Assembly (NCBI RefSeq): GCF_004570875.1
Contig: NZ_SPQK01000006.1
Location: forward strand, 1 to 64,000
From: Blastococcus sp. CT_GayMR16
GTDB taxonomy: Bacteria; Actinomycetota; Actinomycetes; Mycobacteriales; Geodermatophilaceae
Direction of reading: 5' to 3'
Length of the DNA: 64,000 bases
Shown: positions 17,148-26,422 of the stretch, piece after piece
Layout: every line of letters starts with the position of its first letter
Position numbering within the stretch: position 1 is the first letter of the stretch
Notes under the pieces: model-generated
Database searches by the model: none
Told to the model about the DNA's origin: nothing
What the model saw: only the letters and a program-made list of their open reading frames with translations
Made by a program: the position numbers and the translations under genes

Positions 17148-17933
17148 GTGATCTCTCGCGGGCGTACCGGCAGCATCCTCGTCACCGGCGCAGGCCACGG
17201 CATCGGGCGGGCGACCGCCGAGCTCTTCCTGTCCCGCGGCTGGCGGGTCGGCATGTACGACGTCGACCGCGACGCCGTCACTCAGGCTGCAGCCGGCCGG
17301 CCCGGTGCCGTCTGCGGTGAGCTCGACGTCCGCGACCCGGCCCAGTGGGGGACGGCGCTGCGGGAGTTCTGCGGGGACGGCGAGCTCGACGTGCTGGTGA
17401 ACAACGCCGGTGTCCTCGCCTCGGGGCCGTTCGAGGAGATGTCTGCCGACGTCCACCGGCGGATGGTCGACGTGAACGTCACCGGCGTCGTCACCGGAGC
17501 TCTCGAGGCGTATCCGTACCTGCAGCGGTCCGCGCGCGGTCTGCTGCTGAACCTGTGCTCGGCGTCCGCGCTCTACGGACAGCCGACGCTGGCCACCTAC
17601 GGGGCGACGAAGGCGGCGGTCCGTTCGCTGACCGAGGCTCTCGACATCGAGTGGCGCGGCGCCGGTGTCCGGGTGCGGAGCCTGCTCCCGCTGTTCGTGG
17701 ACACGGAGATGGTCTCCCGCGACGGGCGTCAGGCCGCGAGCGTCGCGCACCTGGGCGTCCGGCTGACACCTGAGGACGTCGCCACCGCGGCATGGCGGGT
17801 CGTGCACGAGCGCCGCCGCTTCCCGTCGGGGCCGCACCGGCCGGTCGGCCGGCAGACCCGGCTGATGGCGACGGCCTCGGCGGTCACGCCCGGCTGGGCC
17901 AACCGGCTCGTGGTGGCCCGCCTCGCCCGCTGA
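17148..17933 (+). CDS. SDR family oxidoreductase
   Basis: This 261-residue short-chain dehydrogenase has the nucleotide-binding motif 'ILVTGAGHGIGRATAE', the structural 'LVNNAGVLASG', and the catalytic Ser...Tyr-x-x-x-Lys as 'CSASALYGQPTLATYGATKAA'. Acidic 'YDVDRD' after the second strand favours NAD(H), since an Asp there excludes the NADP phosphate. Substrate unknown. GTG at 17148 is the start; the 23-base gap after the HDOD gene suggests it may be read through from the c-di-GMP operon. It converges on the TetR gene, with stops four bases apart. Confidence 0.88.
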   Translation: MISRGRTGSILVTGAGHGIGRATAELFLSRGWRVGMYDVDRDAVTQAAAGRPGAVCGELDVRDPAQWGTALREFCGDGELDVLVNNAGVLASGPFEEMSADVHRRMVDVNVTGVVTGALEAYPYLQRSARGLLLNLCSASALYGQPTLATYGATKAAVRSLTEALDIEWRGAGVRVRSLLPLFVDTEMVSRDGRQAASVAHLGVRLTPEDVATAAWRVVHERRRFPSGPHRPVGRQTRLMATASAVTPGWANRLVVARLAR

Positions 17934-17936
17934 TCC

Positions 17937-18512
17937 TCACGCGGGGCGGGGGCGCAGCCCGTCCATGAGGAGGTCGAGCATCCGCCCCGCCTGATCGCGC
18001 TGGGCCGGCTCCCCGGCGGCGAGCGTGACGCCGCTGAGGCTGGCGAGCACGTCCGCGGGGTCGACGTCGGCGCGGACGAGGCCGTCCGCCGCGCCCGCCT
18101 CGAGCAGGCCGGTGAGCGCGCCCAGCAACTGATCGCGGCTGGTGGCGTAGGGGTTGCCGCCCGAGGCGATGACCGTCCGCAGCGCGTCGGCCATGCCGCG
18201 CTTGGTCGTCATGTAGTCGACGAAGCGGTCCATCCACGCGCGGGTCGCCTCGTCGGCCGGCAGGGTCCGCTGGAGCTCGGGCGCCGCCGCGCACAGCCGG
18301 GTGAGCTCGTTGCGGTACGCGGCCTCGATCAGCGCCTCGCGGGTGGGGAAGTGCCGGTACAGCGTCCCGATGCCGACGCCCGCGTCCCTGGCGATGGCGT
18401 CCAGCGTCACCTCCGGGCCCGCGCTGGAGGAGAGCGCACGGACGGCCGCGGTGAGCAGGCGCTCGCGGTTGCGCGCGGCATCGGCGCGCAGCGGGCGGTC
18501 CGACGTGTTCAC
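17937..18512 (-). CDS. TetR family transcriptional regulator
   Basis: The 191-residue repressor has an N-terminal TetR helix-turn-helix ('VTLDAIARDAGVGIGTLYRHFPTREALIEAAY', about residues 35-65; the GTLYRHFPT element is diagnostic) and a C-terminal ligand and dimerisation domain. It is divergent from an SDR gene. Two copies of a 14-bp perfect palindrome lie in the 100-base gap between them, the first only four bases upstream of its own start, so autorepression and control of the SDR gene are likely. The ligand is unknown; many such pairs respond to the substrate of the neighbouring reductase. Confidence 0.92.
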   Translation of the reverse strand: MNTSDRPLRADAARNRERLLTAAVRALSSSAGPEVTLDAIARDAGVGIGTLYRHFPTREALIEAAYRNELTRLCAAAPELQRTLPADEATRAWMDRFVDYMTTKRGMADALRTVIASGGNPYATSRDQLLGALTGLLEAGAADGLVRADVDPADVLASLSGVTLAAGEPAQRDQAGRMLDLLMDGLRPRPA

Positions 18513-18515
18513 AGC

Positions 18516-18562
18516 CGGAGGATCCTCCGTTTAGACTGGGAAGGGAACCGGAGGATCCTCCG
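18516..18562. promoter_or_regulatory. Twin palindromic TetR operator
   Basis: The perfect palindrome CGGAGGATCCTCCG occurs at 18516-18529 and again at 18549-18562. Both copies are followed by TTT, giving a 17-base direct repeat with centres 33 bp apart, about three helical turns. A TetR dimer could bind the same face of the DNA at each copy. The pair lies between the divergent tetR (start 18512) and SDR (start 18613) genes. Confidence 0.8.
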
Positions 18563-18612
18563 TTTGGGTGGCATCCCCGTCTTCCCCTCACGACTCCAGA
18601 CAGGACAGCGCC

Positions 18613-19554
18613 ATGACCAGCACCGCAGGCTCCACTCCGTTCGGCGCCTCGACCACCGCAGCCGAGGTCGTCGCCGGACTCGACCTCACCGGTCGCCGCA
18701 TCGTCGTGACCGGCGGTTCGTCGGGCATCGGCGTCGAGACCGCCCGGTCTCTCGCCTCGGCCGGTGCCGACGTCACCCTCGCCGTCCGCAACCCGGCAGC
18801 GGGGGAGCAGACCGCGGCCGACATCACGGCCACCACGGGCAACGACCGGGTGAGCGTCGCGACCCTGGACCTCGCCGACCAGGCGTCCGTGCGCGCGTTC
18901 CTCGCCGCCTGGGACGGGCCGCTGCACGTGCTCGTGAACAACGCCGGCGTCATGGCCTCGCCGCTGATGCGCACGCCGGAGGGGTGGGAGATGCAGTTCG
19001 CCACCAACCACCTCGGCCACTTCGCCCTCGCCACCGGCCTGCTGCCGGCGTTGCGCGCCGCCGGGGGTGCCCGGGTCGTCGCCCTGAGCTCGGCCGCGCA
19101 CCTGCGGTCGCCGGTCGTGTTCGACGACATCCACTTCGAGCGCCGCGACTACGACCCGTGGCTGTCCTACGGCCAGTCGAAGACGGCGAACGTGCTGTTC
19201 GCGGTCGAGGCGTCGAAGCGCTGGGCCGATGACGGGATCGCGGTCAACGCGCTGATGCCCGGGGCCATCCCGACGAACCTGCAGCGCTACGTCACCGACG
19301 AGGAGATCGCCGCGATGCGGAAGGCCGCCGGCGGTGGCGGCCCCTCCTGGAAGACCATCGAGCAGGGCGCAGCGACCTCGGTACTGCTCGCCGCCTCGCC
19401 CGTGGTCGAGGGCATCTCCGGGCGCTACTTCGAGGACTGCCAGGAGGCGGGCCTGAACCAGCCCGGCACCCGCACCGGCGTGGCCGCCTACGCGCTGGAC
19501 CCCGAGGCCGCGGCCCGGCTGTGGAACGTGTCGGAGGAGACGCTCGCCCGCTGA
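18613..19554 (+). CDS. SDR family oxidoreductase (protochlorophyllide-reductase/retinol-dehydrogenase-like)
   Basis: The 313-residue protein has 'IVVTGGSSGIGVETARSLA' for cofactor binding, 'VLVNNAGVMASP', 'NHLGHFALATGLLPAL' and the catalytic 'LSSAAHL...YGQSKTANVLFA'. The longer length and the 'NHLGHF' motif place it with the WWOX/RDH-like atypical SDRs. 'AVRNP' after strand two suggests NADP use. ATG at 18613 is chosen because the protein then begins in a normal way; its ribosome-binding site is weak. Expression is probably controlled by the divergent TetR through the twin palindrome just upstream. A strong terminator hairpin follows the stop by four bases. Confidence 0.88.
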   Translation: MTSTAGSTPFGASTTAAEVVAGLDLTGRRIVVTGGSSGIGVETARSLASAGADVTLAVRNPAAGEQTAADITATTGNDRVSVATLDLADQASVRAFLAAWDGPLHVLVNNAGVMASPLMRTPEGWEMQFATNHLGHFALATGLLPALRAAGGARVVALSSAAHLRSPVVFDDIHFERRDYDPWLSYGQSKTANVLFAVEASKRWADDGIAVNALMPGAIPTNLQRYVTDEEIAAMRKAAGGGGPSWKTIEQGAATSVLLAASPVVEGISGRYFEDCQEAGLNQPGTRTGVAAYALDPEAAARLWNVSEETLAR

Positions 19555-19560
19555 CACGAC

Positions 19561-19592
19561 GAAGGGCCCGGTCCACATGGACCGGGCCCTTC
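19561..19592. terminator. Intrinsic terminator-like hairpin
   Basis: A perfect 15-bp inverted repeat (GAAGGGCCCGGTCCA and its complement) encloses only CA, so the effective loop is four bases. It begins four bases after the SDR stop codon. There is no clear U-run, as is usual in high-GC actinobacteria. It probably ends the SDR transcript and may also act on the opposite strand, for the acyl-CoA dehydrogenase operon that ends at 19651. Confidence 0.8.
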
Positions 19593-19650
19593 GGCCCCGT
19601 CCCGGGTCCCGCCCTGAGCTTGCGAAGGGTGGGGAGGACGGGGTCCTTCG

Positions 19651-20799
19651 TCAGGCGTACGGGGCGCCCAGTGGGTCGACGGTCTCGTAGCTGTTCACCG
19701 TCGCCGCGAGACGGGCCAGGGCCCAGTCGCCGTCGCCGAGCAGGTGGTCGATCGCGGTGAGCCGGCTGGTGTAGTGCCCCACCGAGTACTCCGCGGTCAT
19801 GCCGATCCCGCCGTGCAGCTGGATGGCCTCCTCGCCGATGTGCCGGCCGGCGCGGCTGACCTGCAGCCGGGCGCGGTCGGCGGCCTGGACGACGTCGCCG
19901 CCGGCCTCCTGCACCATCGACGCCCAGAGCGCGATGCTGCGGGCCAGCTCCAGGGACACGTACATGTCCGACGCCCGGAACGTGAGGGCCTGGAACTTGT
20001 TCAGGGTGACGCCGAACTGCTTGCGGGTCTTCAGGTACTCCGCCGTGATGCGCAGGGCGGAGTCCATCGCGCCGAGCGCCTCGTGGGCGTAGGCGATGCG
20101 GGCCTCGGCCAGCGCCCGCTCGATCGAGGCGGTCTGGTCGCCCCCGTCGCCCAGCGGTTCGGCCGGGGTGTTCTCGAAGCCGACGTGCGCCGACCGCGTG
20201 CCGTCGTGGTTGCGGTACCCGGTGCGGGCCAGCCCCTCGGCGTCGCCGGGAACGAGGAAGAGACCGGTCCCGCCGCCGTCGAGGACCGCGCTGACCACCA
20301 GCACGTCGGCCCGCGCTCCGTTGGGCACCGGCTCCTTGACGCCGGTCAGCGTCCAGGAGCCGCCGTCCTGGGTCGCCGTGACGCCCTGGGCCGTCGTCGA
20401 CCACCGCGTCCTCGGCTCGGCGTGCGCGAAGGCCGGCACGAGACCACCCTCGGCCAGGGCGCCGAGCACCTCGCCGCGCTGCGCCGCGGAACCCGCCGCC
20501 GCGACCAGGCCGCCGGCCAGCACGACCGCCTCGATGAACGGCTCGGGCGCGAGCACCCGGCCGATCTCCTCGGCGACGATCGCCACCTCGACCGGACCGG
20601 CCCCCATGCCGCCGTCGTCCTCGGGGAACGGCAGGCCCAGGAGCCCCATCTCGGCCAGTCGCGACCAGGTCTTCTCATCGAAGCCGGGGTCGGCGGAGAC
20701 GACCGCCCGGCGCTGCTCGCTGTCGGGGTAAGCGCGCGCGAGGAGGCCCCGCACCGCCTCCCGGAGGTCGTTCTGCTCGCTGTCGTAGTCGAAGTTCAC
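19651..20799 (-). CDS. Acyl-CoA dehydrogenase
   Basis: This 382-residue flavoprotein has the N-terminal helical domain ('NDLREAVRGLLARAYPDSEQ'), the middle beta domain ('SWTLTGVKEPVPNGARADVLVVSA') and the C-terminal helical domain ending 'EAIQLHGGIGMTAEYSVGHYTSRL'. It belongs to the shorter, divergent FadE group that often works as one half of a heteromeric enzyme. The start is GTG at 20799, eight bases after the stop of the second acyl-CoA dehydrogenase gene, so the two are one operon. The substrate is unknown; paired FadE enzymes in actinobacteria often act on side chains of cyclic substrates. Confidence 0.9.
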   Translation of the reverse strand: MNFDYDSEQNDLREAVRGLLARAYPDSEQRRAVVSADPGFDEKTWSRLAEMGLLGLPFPEDDGGMGAGPVEVAIVAEEIGRVLAPEPFIEAVVLAGGLVAAAGSAAQRGEVLGALAEGGLVPAFAHAEPRTRWSTTAQGVTATQDGGSWTLTGVKEPVPNGARADVLVVSAVLDGGGTGLFLVPGDAEGLARTGYRNHDGTRSAHVGFENTPAEPLGDGGDQTASIERALAEARIAYAHEALGAMDSALRITAEYLKTRKQFGVTLNKFQALTFRASDMYVSLELARSIALWASMVQEAGGDVVQAADRARLQVSRAGRHIGEEAIQLHGGIGMTAEYSVGHYTSRLTAIDHLLGDGDWALARLAATVNSYETVDPLGAPYA

Positions 20800-20806
20800 G
20801 GTTGTC

Positions 20807-21982
<1,176 letters not shown>

Positions 21983-22058
21983 CGGTCCTCATTTCCTGAC
22001 GGCGGCAGTACCACTACTCCGCCGTCTCGACGTCGTCCTGCGACGATCCCACATTCCC

Positions 22059-22070
22059 TACCGGTCGGTA
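22059..22070. promoter_or_regulatory. Candidate TetR-type operator between divergent genes
   Basis: The palindrome TACCG-GT-CGGTA (5-bp perfect arms, 2-bp centre) lies in the 165-base divergent gap, 77 bases upstream of the acyl-CoA dehydrogenase start and 78 upstream of the polyol dehydrogenase start. TACCGnnCGGTA-type sites are common TetR operators at actinobacterial acyl-CoA dehydrogenase operons, but no TetR gene adjoins it here. Confidence 0.4.
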
Positions 22071-22147
22071 ATTCCGGGCCGCGGACCCGCGGCGCGCTTT
22101 CCGCGTCCCTGCCGTTCACCGGGGTGCCGAGCGGGCAGAGTGGAGCC

Positions 22148-23635
22148 GTGACCTTCCTCGCGGCGCGGTCCCTGTCGTCGTTCGGTCCGCCGGTGTCGAC
22201 GCCCTCCTACGACCGGAGCTCCGTGCGCACGGGCATCGTGCACCTGGGGGTCGGCGGCTTCCACCGCTCGCACCAGGCGATGTACCTGGACCGGCTCATG
22301 GAGACCGGGACGGCGCTGGACTGGGGCATCTGCGGCGTCGGCGTGCTCCCGGCCGACCGCGGGATGCAGGAGGTCATGGCCGCCCAGGACTGCCTCTTCA
22401 CGCTGGTGGTGAAGCATCCCGACGGCACGCTCGCCCCGCGCGTCGTCGGTTCGATGGTCGAGTACCTCTTCGCGCCGGACGACCCCGAGTCGGTCGTGGC
22501 GCGGATGGCCGACCCCGCGATCCGGATCGTGTCGCTGACGGTCACCGAGGGCGGGTACAACGCGTCCGCCGTGACCGGTGAGTTCGACGGCAGTCACCCC
22601 GGGGTGGTCAACGACCTGCAGCCGGGTGCGGCCCTGCGGACGACGTTCGGGCTGGTCACCGAGGCGCTCGTACGACGGCGGGACCGCGGGGTGCCGCCGT
22701 TCACCGTCGTCTCCTGCGACAACATCCCGGGCAACGGCGACCTGGCGCGCAGCAGCTTCGCGGCCTTCGCGGCGCTGCGGGACGCGGAGCTGGGGGAGTG
22801 GGTGCGCGCGGCGGTGCCCTTCCCGAACTCGATGGTCGACCGGATCACGCCGGTGACGACGGACGCCGACCGCGCCGAGCTGTCCCGCCGCTTCGGGGTG
22901 GAGGACCGCTGGCCGGTGGTGTGCGAACCGTGGACCCAGTGGGTGCTCGAGGACTCCTTCGCCTCCGGCCGGCCCCGGCTGGAAGACGCCGGCGTGCAGC
23001 TCGTCGACGACGTGGCGCCGTACGAGCTGATGAAGCTGCGGCTGCTCAACGCCGGGCATCAGGTGCTCGCCCAGCTGGGCCGGCTGGCCGGGTTCGAGTT
23101 CGTGCACGAGGTGTGCGGGGACCCGGTCTTCCGGCGGTTCCTGGAGGGCTACCTCGAGGAGGAGGCGACGCCGACGCTGCCGTCGGTGCCCGGCATCGAC
23201 CTGGACCGCTACCGGGCCGACCTGGTCGGACGCTTCGCCAGCCCGGCCATCGCCGACACCCTCGACCGCATCCGCGCGGAGGCCTCCGACCGAATTCCGC
23301 AGTTCCTGCTCCCCGTCGTGCGGGCGAACCTGGCCTCGGGCGGGGAGATCGAGCGGTCGGTCGCCGTCCTGGCCGCCTGGGCCCGCTCGGCGGAGGGCGC
23401 CGACGATGCCGGTCGGCCGATCGGGCTGACCGACTCCCGGGCCGCGGCCCTGGCCCTCCGGGCCCGGTCGGAGGACCCGCTCGCGTTCGTCGCCGACCGG
23501 GAGCTCTTCGGCGACCTCGCCGGCGACGAACGGTTCGCCGCCGCGTACCGGGAGGCTCGGACGGCCCTGCGTGAGCGGGGCGCCCGGGCGCTGGTCACCG
23601 CCCTGGCTCAGAGGTCGAGCGGCAGCCCGGTGTAG
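22148..23635 (+). CDS. Mannitol dehydrogenase / fructuronate reductase family protein
   Basis: The 495-residue protein is a long-chain polyol dehydrogenase. The N-terminal Rossmann domain begins 'GIVHLGVGGFHRSHQAMYLDRL', and the catalytic signature K-x4-N-x2-H is present as 'MKLRLLNAGHQVLAQLG' (about residue 298). Family members interconvert mannitol and fructose, or the corresponding uronates, with NAD(H). The choice among polyols cannot be made from sequence. GTG at 22148 is preceded by GGAG. Its last 28 bases overlap the end of pobA on the other strand, with no space for a terminator. Confidence 0.9.
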   Translation: MTFLAARSLSSFGPPVSTPSYDRSSVRTGIVHLGVGGFHRSHQAMYLDRLMETGTALDWGICGVGVLPADRGMQEVMAAQDCLFTLVVKHPDGTLAPRVVGSMVEYLFAPDDPESVVARMADPAIRIVSLTVTEGGYNASAVTGEFDGSHPGVVNDLQPGAALRTTFGLVTEALVRRRDRGVPPFTVVSCDNIPGNGDLARSSFAAFAALRDAELGEWVRAAVPFPNSMVDRITPVTTDADRAELSRRFGVEDRWPVVCEPWTQWVLEDSFASGRPRLEDAGVQLVDDVAPYELMKLRLLNAGHQVLAQLGRLAGFEFVHEVCGDPVFRRFLEGYLEEEATPTLPSVPGIDLDRYRADLVGRFASPAIADTLDRIRAEASDRIPQFLLPVVRANLASGGEIERSVAVLAAWARSAEGADDAGRPIGLTDSRAAALALRARSEDPLAFVADRELFGDLAGDERFAAAYREARTALRERGARALVTALAQRSSGSPV

Positions 23636-24780
23636 TTCTCGGCCAGCTCGCGGGCGGCCGGCTCCGAGGAGCAGACCCGGCGCAGCTGCGAGAGCTGGAG
23701 CTCGGCGTCGAAGTCGTCGCCCGAGCGGTGCAGCATCGACGTCATGTACCAGGAGAAGTGCGTGCACCGCCAGACCCGCGCCAGCGCCCGGTCGGAGTAG
23801 CTGTCGACCAGATCGGTCTGCTTCTCGGCGAGGAGCCGGACGAGGGCCGAGGCCAGCAGCGTCACGTCGGCGACGGCGAGGTTGAGGCCCTTCGCGCCGG
23901 TCGGCGGCACGATGTGGGCGGCGTCGCCGGCGAGGAACAGCCGGCCGTGGCGCATCGGGGCACTGACGAACGAACGCATCGGCAGCACCGACTTCTCGGT
24001 GATCGTCCCGGTCGAGAGCTCCCAGCCGTCGAGGGCGAAGCGCGTCGCGAGGTTGTCCCAGATGCGGTCGTCGGACCAGTCCTCGATCTTCTCCGCAGGG
24101 TCCACCTGCAGGTACAGCCGGGACACCGTCGGCGAGCGCATCGAGTAGAGGGCGAAGCCGTCGGGGTGCCAGGCGTAGATGAGCTCGTCGGTCGACGGCG
24201 CGGCGTCGGCGAGCACACCGAGCCAGGCGTAGGGGTAGGTGCGCTCCCAGGTCCGGCCGGTGGTGCCCTGCTGCACGACCGCCCGCGAGGGGCCGTGGAA
24301 ACCGTCGGTGCCGGCGATCACGTCGCACTCGAGGACCTGCCGGTTCCCGTCGGCGTCGGTGAACCGGATGCGCGGGGAGTCGGTGTCGACGTCCTCGGGC
24401 GACACGTCGGAGACCTCGAAGAGCAGCGGCGGGCCGCCGTCCAGCTGCGCCTTGATCAGGTCCTTGGTGACCTCGGTCTGGCCGTAGACCCAGACCGTGC
24501 GCCCGGTGAGCTCGGGGAAGTCCAGCTTGTGCCGGGTGCCCGGGTACTGCAGGTAGATGCCGCGGTGCTCGAGGCCCTCGCGCTGCAGGCGGTCGCCCGC
24601 GCCGGCCTCGGTGAGGGTGTCGACCGTGTGCTGTTCCAGGATCCCGGCCCGGATCCGGGCCTCGACGTAGTCGCGTGACCGGTTCTCCAGGACGACGGAG
24701 TCGATGCCCCGGAGCGCCAGCAGCCGCGAGAGGAGCAGACCGGCCGGACCGGCCCCGATGATCCCTACCTGGGTGCGCAC
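23608..24780 (-). CDS. pobA: 4-hydroxybenzoate 3-monooxygenase
   Basis: The 390-residue FAD monooxygenase matches the usual length of about 394. The N-terminal dinucleotide fold is 'VGIIGAGPAGLLLSRLLALRGI', followed by 'RIRAGILEQHTVDTL' and the ribityl-binding 'LFLAGDAAHIVPPTGAKGLNLAVAD', a near-perfect PHBH signature. It hydroxylates 4-hydroxybenzoate to protocatechuate with NAD(P)H and oxygen in the cytoplasm, feeding pcaHG encoded 0.9 kb away. It follows pcaR-like iclR with a 51-base gap. A 17-bp element also present at pcaH and pcaIJ (24825-24841) lies 45 bases upstream of its start. Confidence 0.96.
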   Translation of the reverse strand: MRTQVGIIGAGPAGLLLSRLLALRGIDSVVLENRSRDYVEARIRAGILEQHTVDTLTEAGAGDRLQREGLEHRGIYLQYPGTRHKLDFPELTGRTVWVYGQTEVTKDLIKAQLDGGPPLLFEVSDVSPEDVDTDSPRIRFTDADGNRQVLECDVIAGTDGFHGPSRAVVQQGTTGRTWERTYPYAWLGVLADAAPSTDELIYAWHPDGFALYSMRSPTVSRLYLQVDPAEKIEDWSDDRIWDNLATRFALDGWELSTGTITEKSVLPMRSFVSAPMRHGRLFLAGDAAHIVPPTGAKGLNLAVADVTLLASALVRLLAEKQTDLVDSYSDRALARVWRCTHFSWYMTSMLHRSGDDFDAELQLSQLRRVCSSEPAARELAENYTGLPLDL

Positions 24781-24824
24781 GGCTCAGAGTGTGGGCCGGA
24801 GCACGCGGCGCTGGGAACCGGAAC

Positions 24825-24841
24825 CTTCCGCTCAGTGAAAA
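24825..24841 (-). promoter_or_regulatory. Candidate IclR operator upstream of pobA
   Basis: CTTCCGCTCAGTGAAAA (read on the + strand) overlaps the stop codon of the iclR gene and ends 45 bases upstream of pobA. It matches sites at pcaH and pcaIJ at the consensus CTTYCRNYCAGTGRARR, with ten of 17 positions identical in all three. It would allow pobA to be controlled separately from iclR. Confidence 0.5.
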
Positions 24842-25608
24842 TCGCGCGTGCGGGCGAGCTCGCGGCCGATGCCGCGGGCCGCTACCTCGAGCACCGGGAC
24901 GAGCCGAGGGAGGTCCCGGCGGTGCGGCGGGACGACGATCCCGAGCGCCGCCACCACCACCGGCCCGCTGCGCCGCTCCACCTGCACCGGGACGGCGAGC
25001 GAGGCGGCCCCGGGCGACATCTCCTCGGACGTGCGGGCGTACCGCCGCCGGCGCACCTCGGCCAGTTCGCGGCGCAGCCGCCCCGGTTCGACCACCGTGT
25101 TCCGGGTCAGCCGGGTGAGCGAGCGCAGCGCCTGCTGGACGACGTCCTCGGGCGCGGACGCCAGCAGCACCTTGCCCACGCCGGTCGCGTGCAGCGGCAG
25201 CCGGCTGCCGACCTGGCTGACCACGGGCACCGACTCCCGGCCCGACACCCGCTCGACGTAGAGGGCGCTGAGCCCCTCCCGGACGGCGAGGTGGACGGTG
25301 TCGCGGATCGCGGTGTGCACGTCCATGAGGAACGGCGCGGCCACCTGGCGCAGCTCGAGCTGGACCGGCGCGAGCAGGCCGAGGTCCCAGAGCTTCCGGC
25401 CGATCTCGTACCGACCGTCCTGCCGCCGGACGAGCGCACCCCAGTCGGCCAGTTCCGCGAGCAGCCGGTGGGCGGTGGTCAGCGGCGTGCCCGAGCGCTC
25501 GGCGATCTCCGAGAGGGAGAGCCTCGGGCTGGTCGCGTCGAACGCGTCGAGGATGGCGAGGGCCCGCGAGGTCACCGACCGACCGGGGATGCCACTGCGG
25601 CCTGCCAT
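24832..25608 (-). CDS. pcaR: IclR family regulator of the protocatechuate genes (PcaR-like)
   Basis: The 258-residue protein has an N-terminal winged helix ('SLSEIAERSGTPLTTAHRLLAELADWGALVR', about residues 30-70) and a C-terminal IclR effector domain (about 85-250). It stands between pobA and the divergent pcaHGBDC operon, the classic place for PcaR/PcaU, which sense protocatechuate or 3-oxoadipate. ATG at 25608 follows AAGAGGAG; the frame runs further upstream but only with low-complexity residues. A candidate operator at 25616-25632 covers the ribosome-binding region of its own gene, which implies autoregulation. The symbol is by context; the effector is inferred. Confidence 0.85.
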   Translation of the reverse strand: MAGRSGIPGRSVTSRALAILDAFDATSPRLSLSEIAERSGTPLTTAHRLLAELADWGALVRRQDGRYEIGRKLWDLGLLAPVQLELRQVAAPFLMDVHTAIRDTVHLAVREGLSALYVERVSGRESVPVVSQVGSRLPLHATGVGKVLLASAPEDVVQQALRSLTRLTRNTVVEPGRLRRELAEVRRRRYARTSEEMSPGAASLAVPVQVERRSGPVVVAALGIVVPPHRRDLPRLVPVLEVAARGIGRELARTRDFH

Positions 25609-25615
25609 GACTCCT

Positions 25616-25632
25616 CTTTCGGCCAGTGGAAG
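25616..25632 (+). promoter_or_regulatory. Candidate IclR operator in the pcaR-pcaH divergent promoter
   Basis: CTTTCGGCCAGTGGAAG is an imperfect inverted repeat (CTTTCG-N5-TGGAAG) in the 67-base gap between pcaR and pcaH. It begins eight bases from the pcaR start and ends 43 bases before pcaH. It fits the consensus CTTYCRNYCAGTGRARR shared with pobA and pcaIJ. Confidence 0.55.
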
Positions 25633-25675
25633 TTGGCGCTTGGGCAGGGTAGCTCCCCGGCCGTACGGTCCCGGC

Positions 25676-26422
25676 ATGACCGGGACTCCATCGGCGAGCG
25701 GGCTGCATCTGCCGCAGTACCTGCGTGAGGCGGCCGAACTGCGCACGCCCGTCGGCTACGCCGACTACAAGAGCACGGGGCTGCGCGCTCCGCTGCGGAC
25801 GCCGGTCGATCTGCCGCACCGGCTGACGGAGGTCACCGGCCCGGTGCTCGGTGGGGACCGGGTCCGGCCCGAGGACGCCGACCTGACCCTGCGCAACGGC
25901 GGCGAGGCCGTCGGCCAGCGGATCCTCGTGTACGGGCGCGTGCTCGACAGCGGTGGCCGCCCGGTGCCCGATGCGCTGGTCGAGGTCTGGCAGGCCAACG
26001 CGGGTGGCCGGTACCGGCACGTCGTCGACACCTTCCCGGCGCCCCTCGACCCGCACTTCGACGGGCTCGGGCGGGTGATGACCGACAGCCTGGGCCGCTA
26101 CGAGTTCATGACGATCAAGCCCGGCGCCTATCCGTGGGGCAACCACCACAACGCCTGGCGCCCGGCGCACATCCACTTCTCGCTGTTCGGGCAGGCCTTT
26201 CCCCAGCGCCTGGTCACGCAGATGTACTTCCCGGACGACCCCCTGTTCGGCCAGGACCCGATCTTCAACGCGATCCCGGCGGCCGCCCGGCACCGGGCGA
26301 TCAGCCGGTACGACCTCGAGCGCACCCAGGACAACTGGGCGCTGGCCTTCGAGTGGAACATCGTGCTGCGCGGCCGGGAGCAGACCCCGTTCGAGACCGA
26401 GGACGACGGAGATGTCGCATGA
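25676..26422 (+). CDS. pcaH: Protocatechuate 3,4-dioxygenase beta subunit
   Basis: This 248-residue subunit carries the non-heme iron(III). All four ligands are recognisable by comparison with the Pseudomonas enzyme: Tyr in 'AGGRYRH' (Tyr408), Tyr in 'KPGAYPW' (Tyr447) and the two His of 'WRPAHIHF' (His460, His462), with the active-site Arg of 'WRPAH' also kept. With PcaG it opens the ring of protocatechuate between the hydroxyls to give 3-carboxy-cis,cis-muconate. ATG at 25676 starts the pcaHGBDC operon, divergent from pcaR; pcaG begins at an ATGA overlap. Confidence 0.97.
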   Translation: MTGTPSASGLHLPQYLREAAELRTPVGYADYKSTGLRAPLRTPVDLPHRLTEVTGPVLGGDRVRPEDADLTLRNGGEAVGQRILVYGRVLDSGGRPVPDALVEVWQANAGGRYRHVVDTFPAPLDPHFDGLGRVMTDSLGRYEFMTIKPGAYPWGNHHNAWRPAHIHFSLFGQAFPQRLVTQMYFPDDPLFGQDPIFNAIPAAARHRAISRYDLERTQDNWALAFEWNIVLRGREQTPFETEDDGDVA

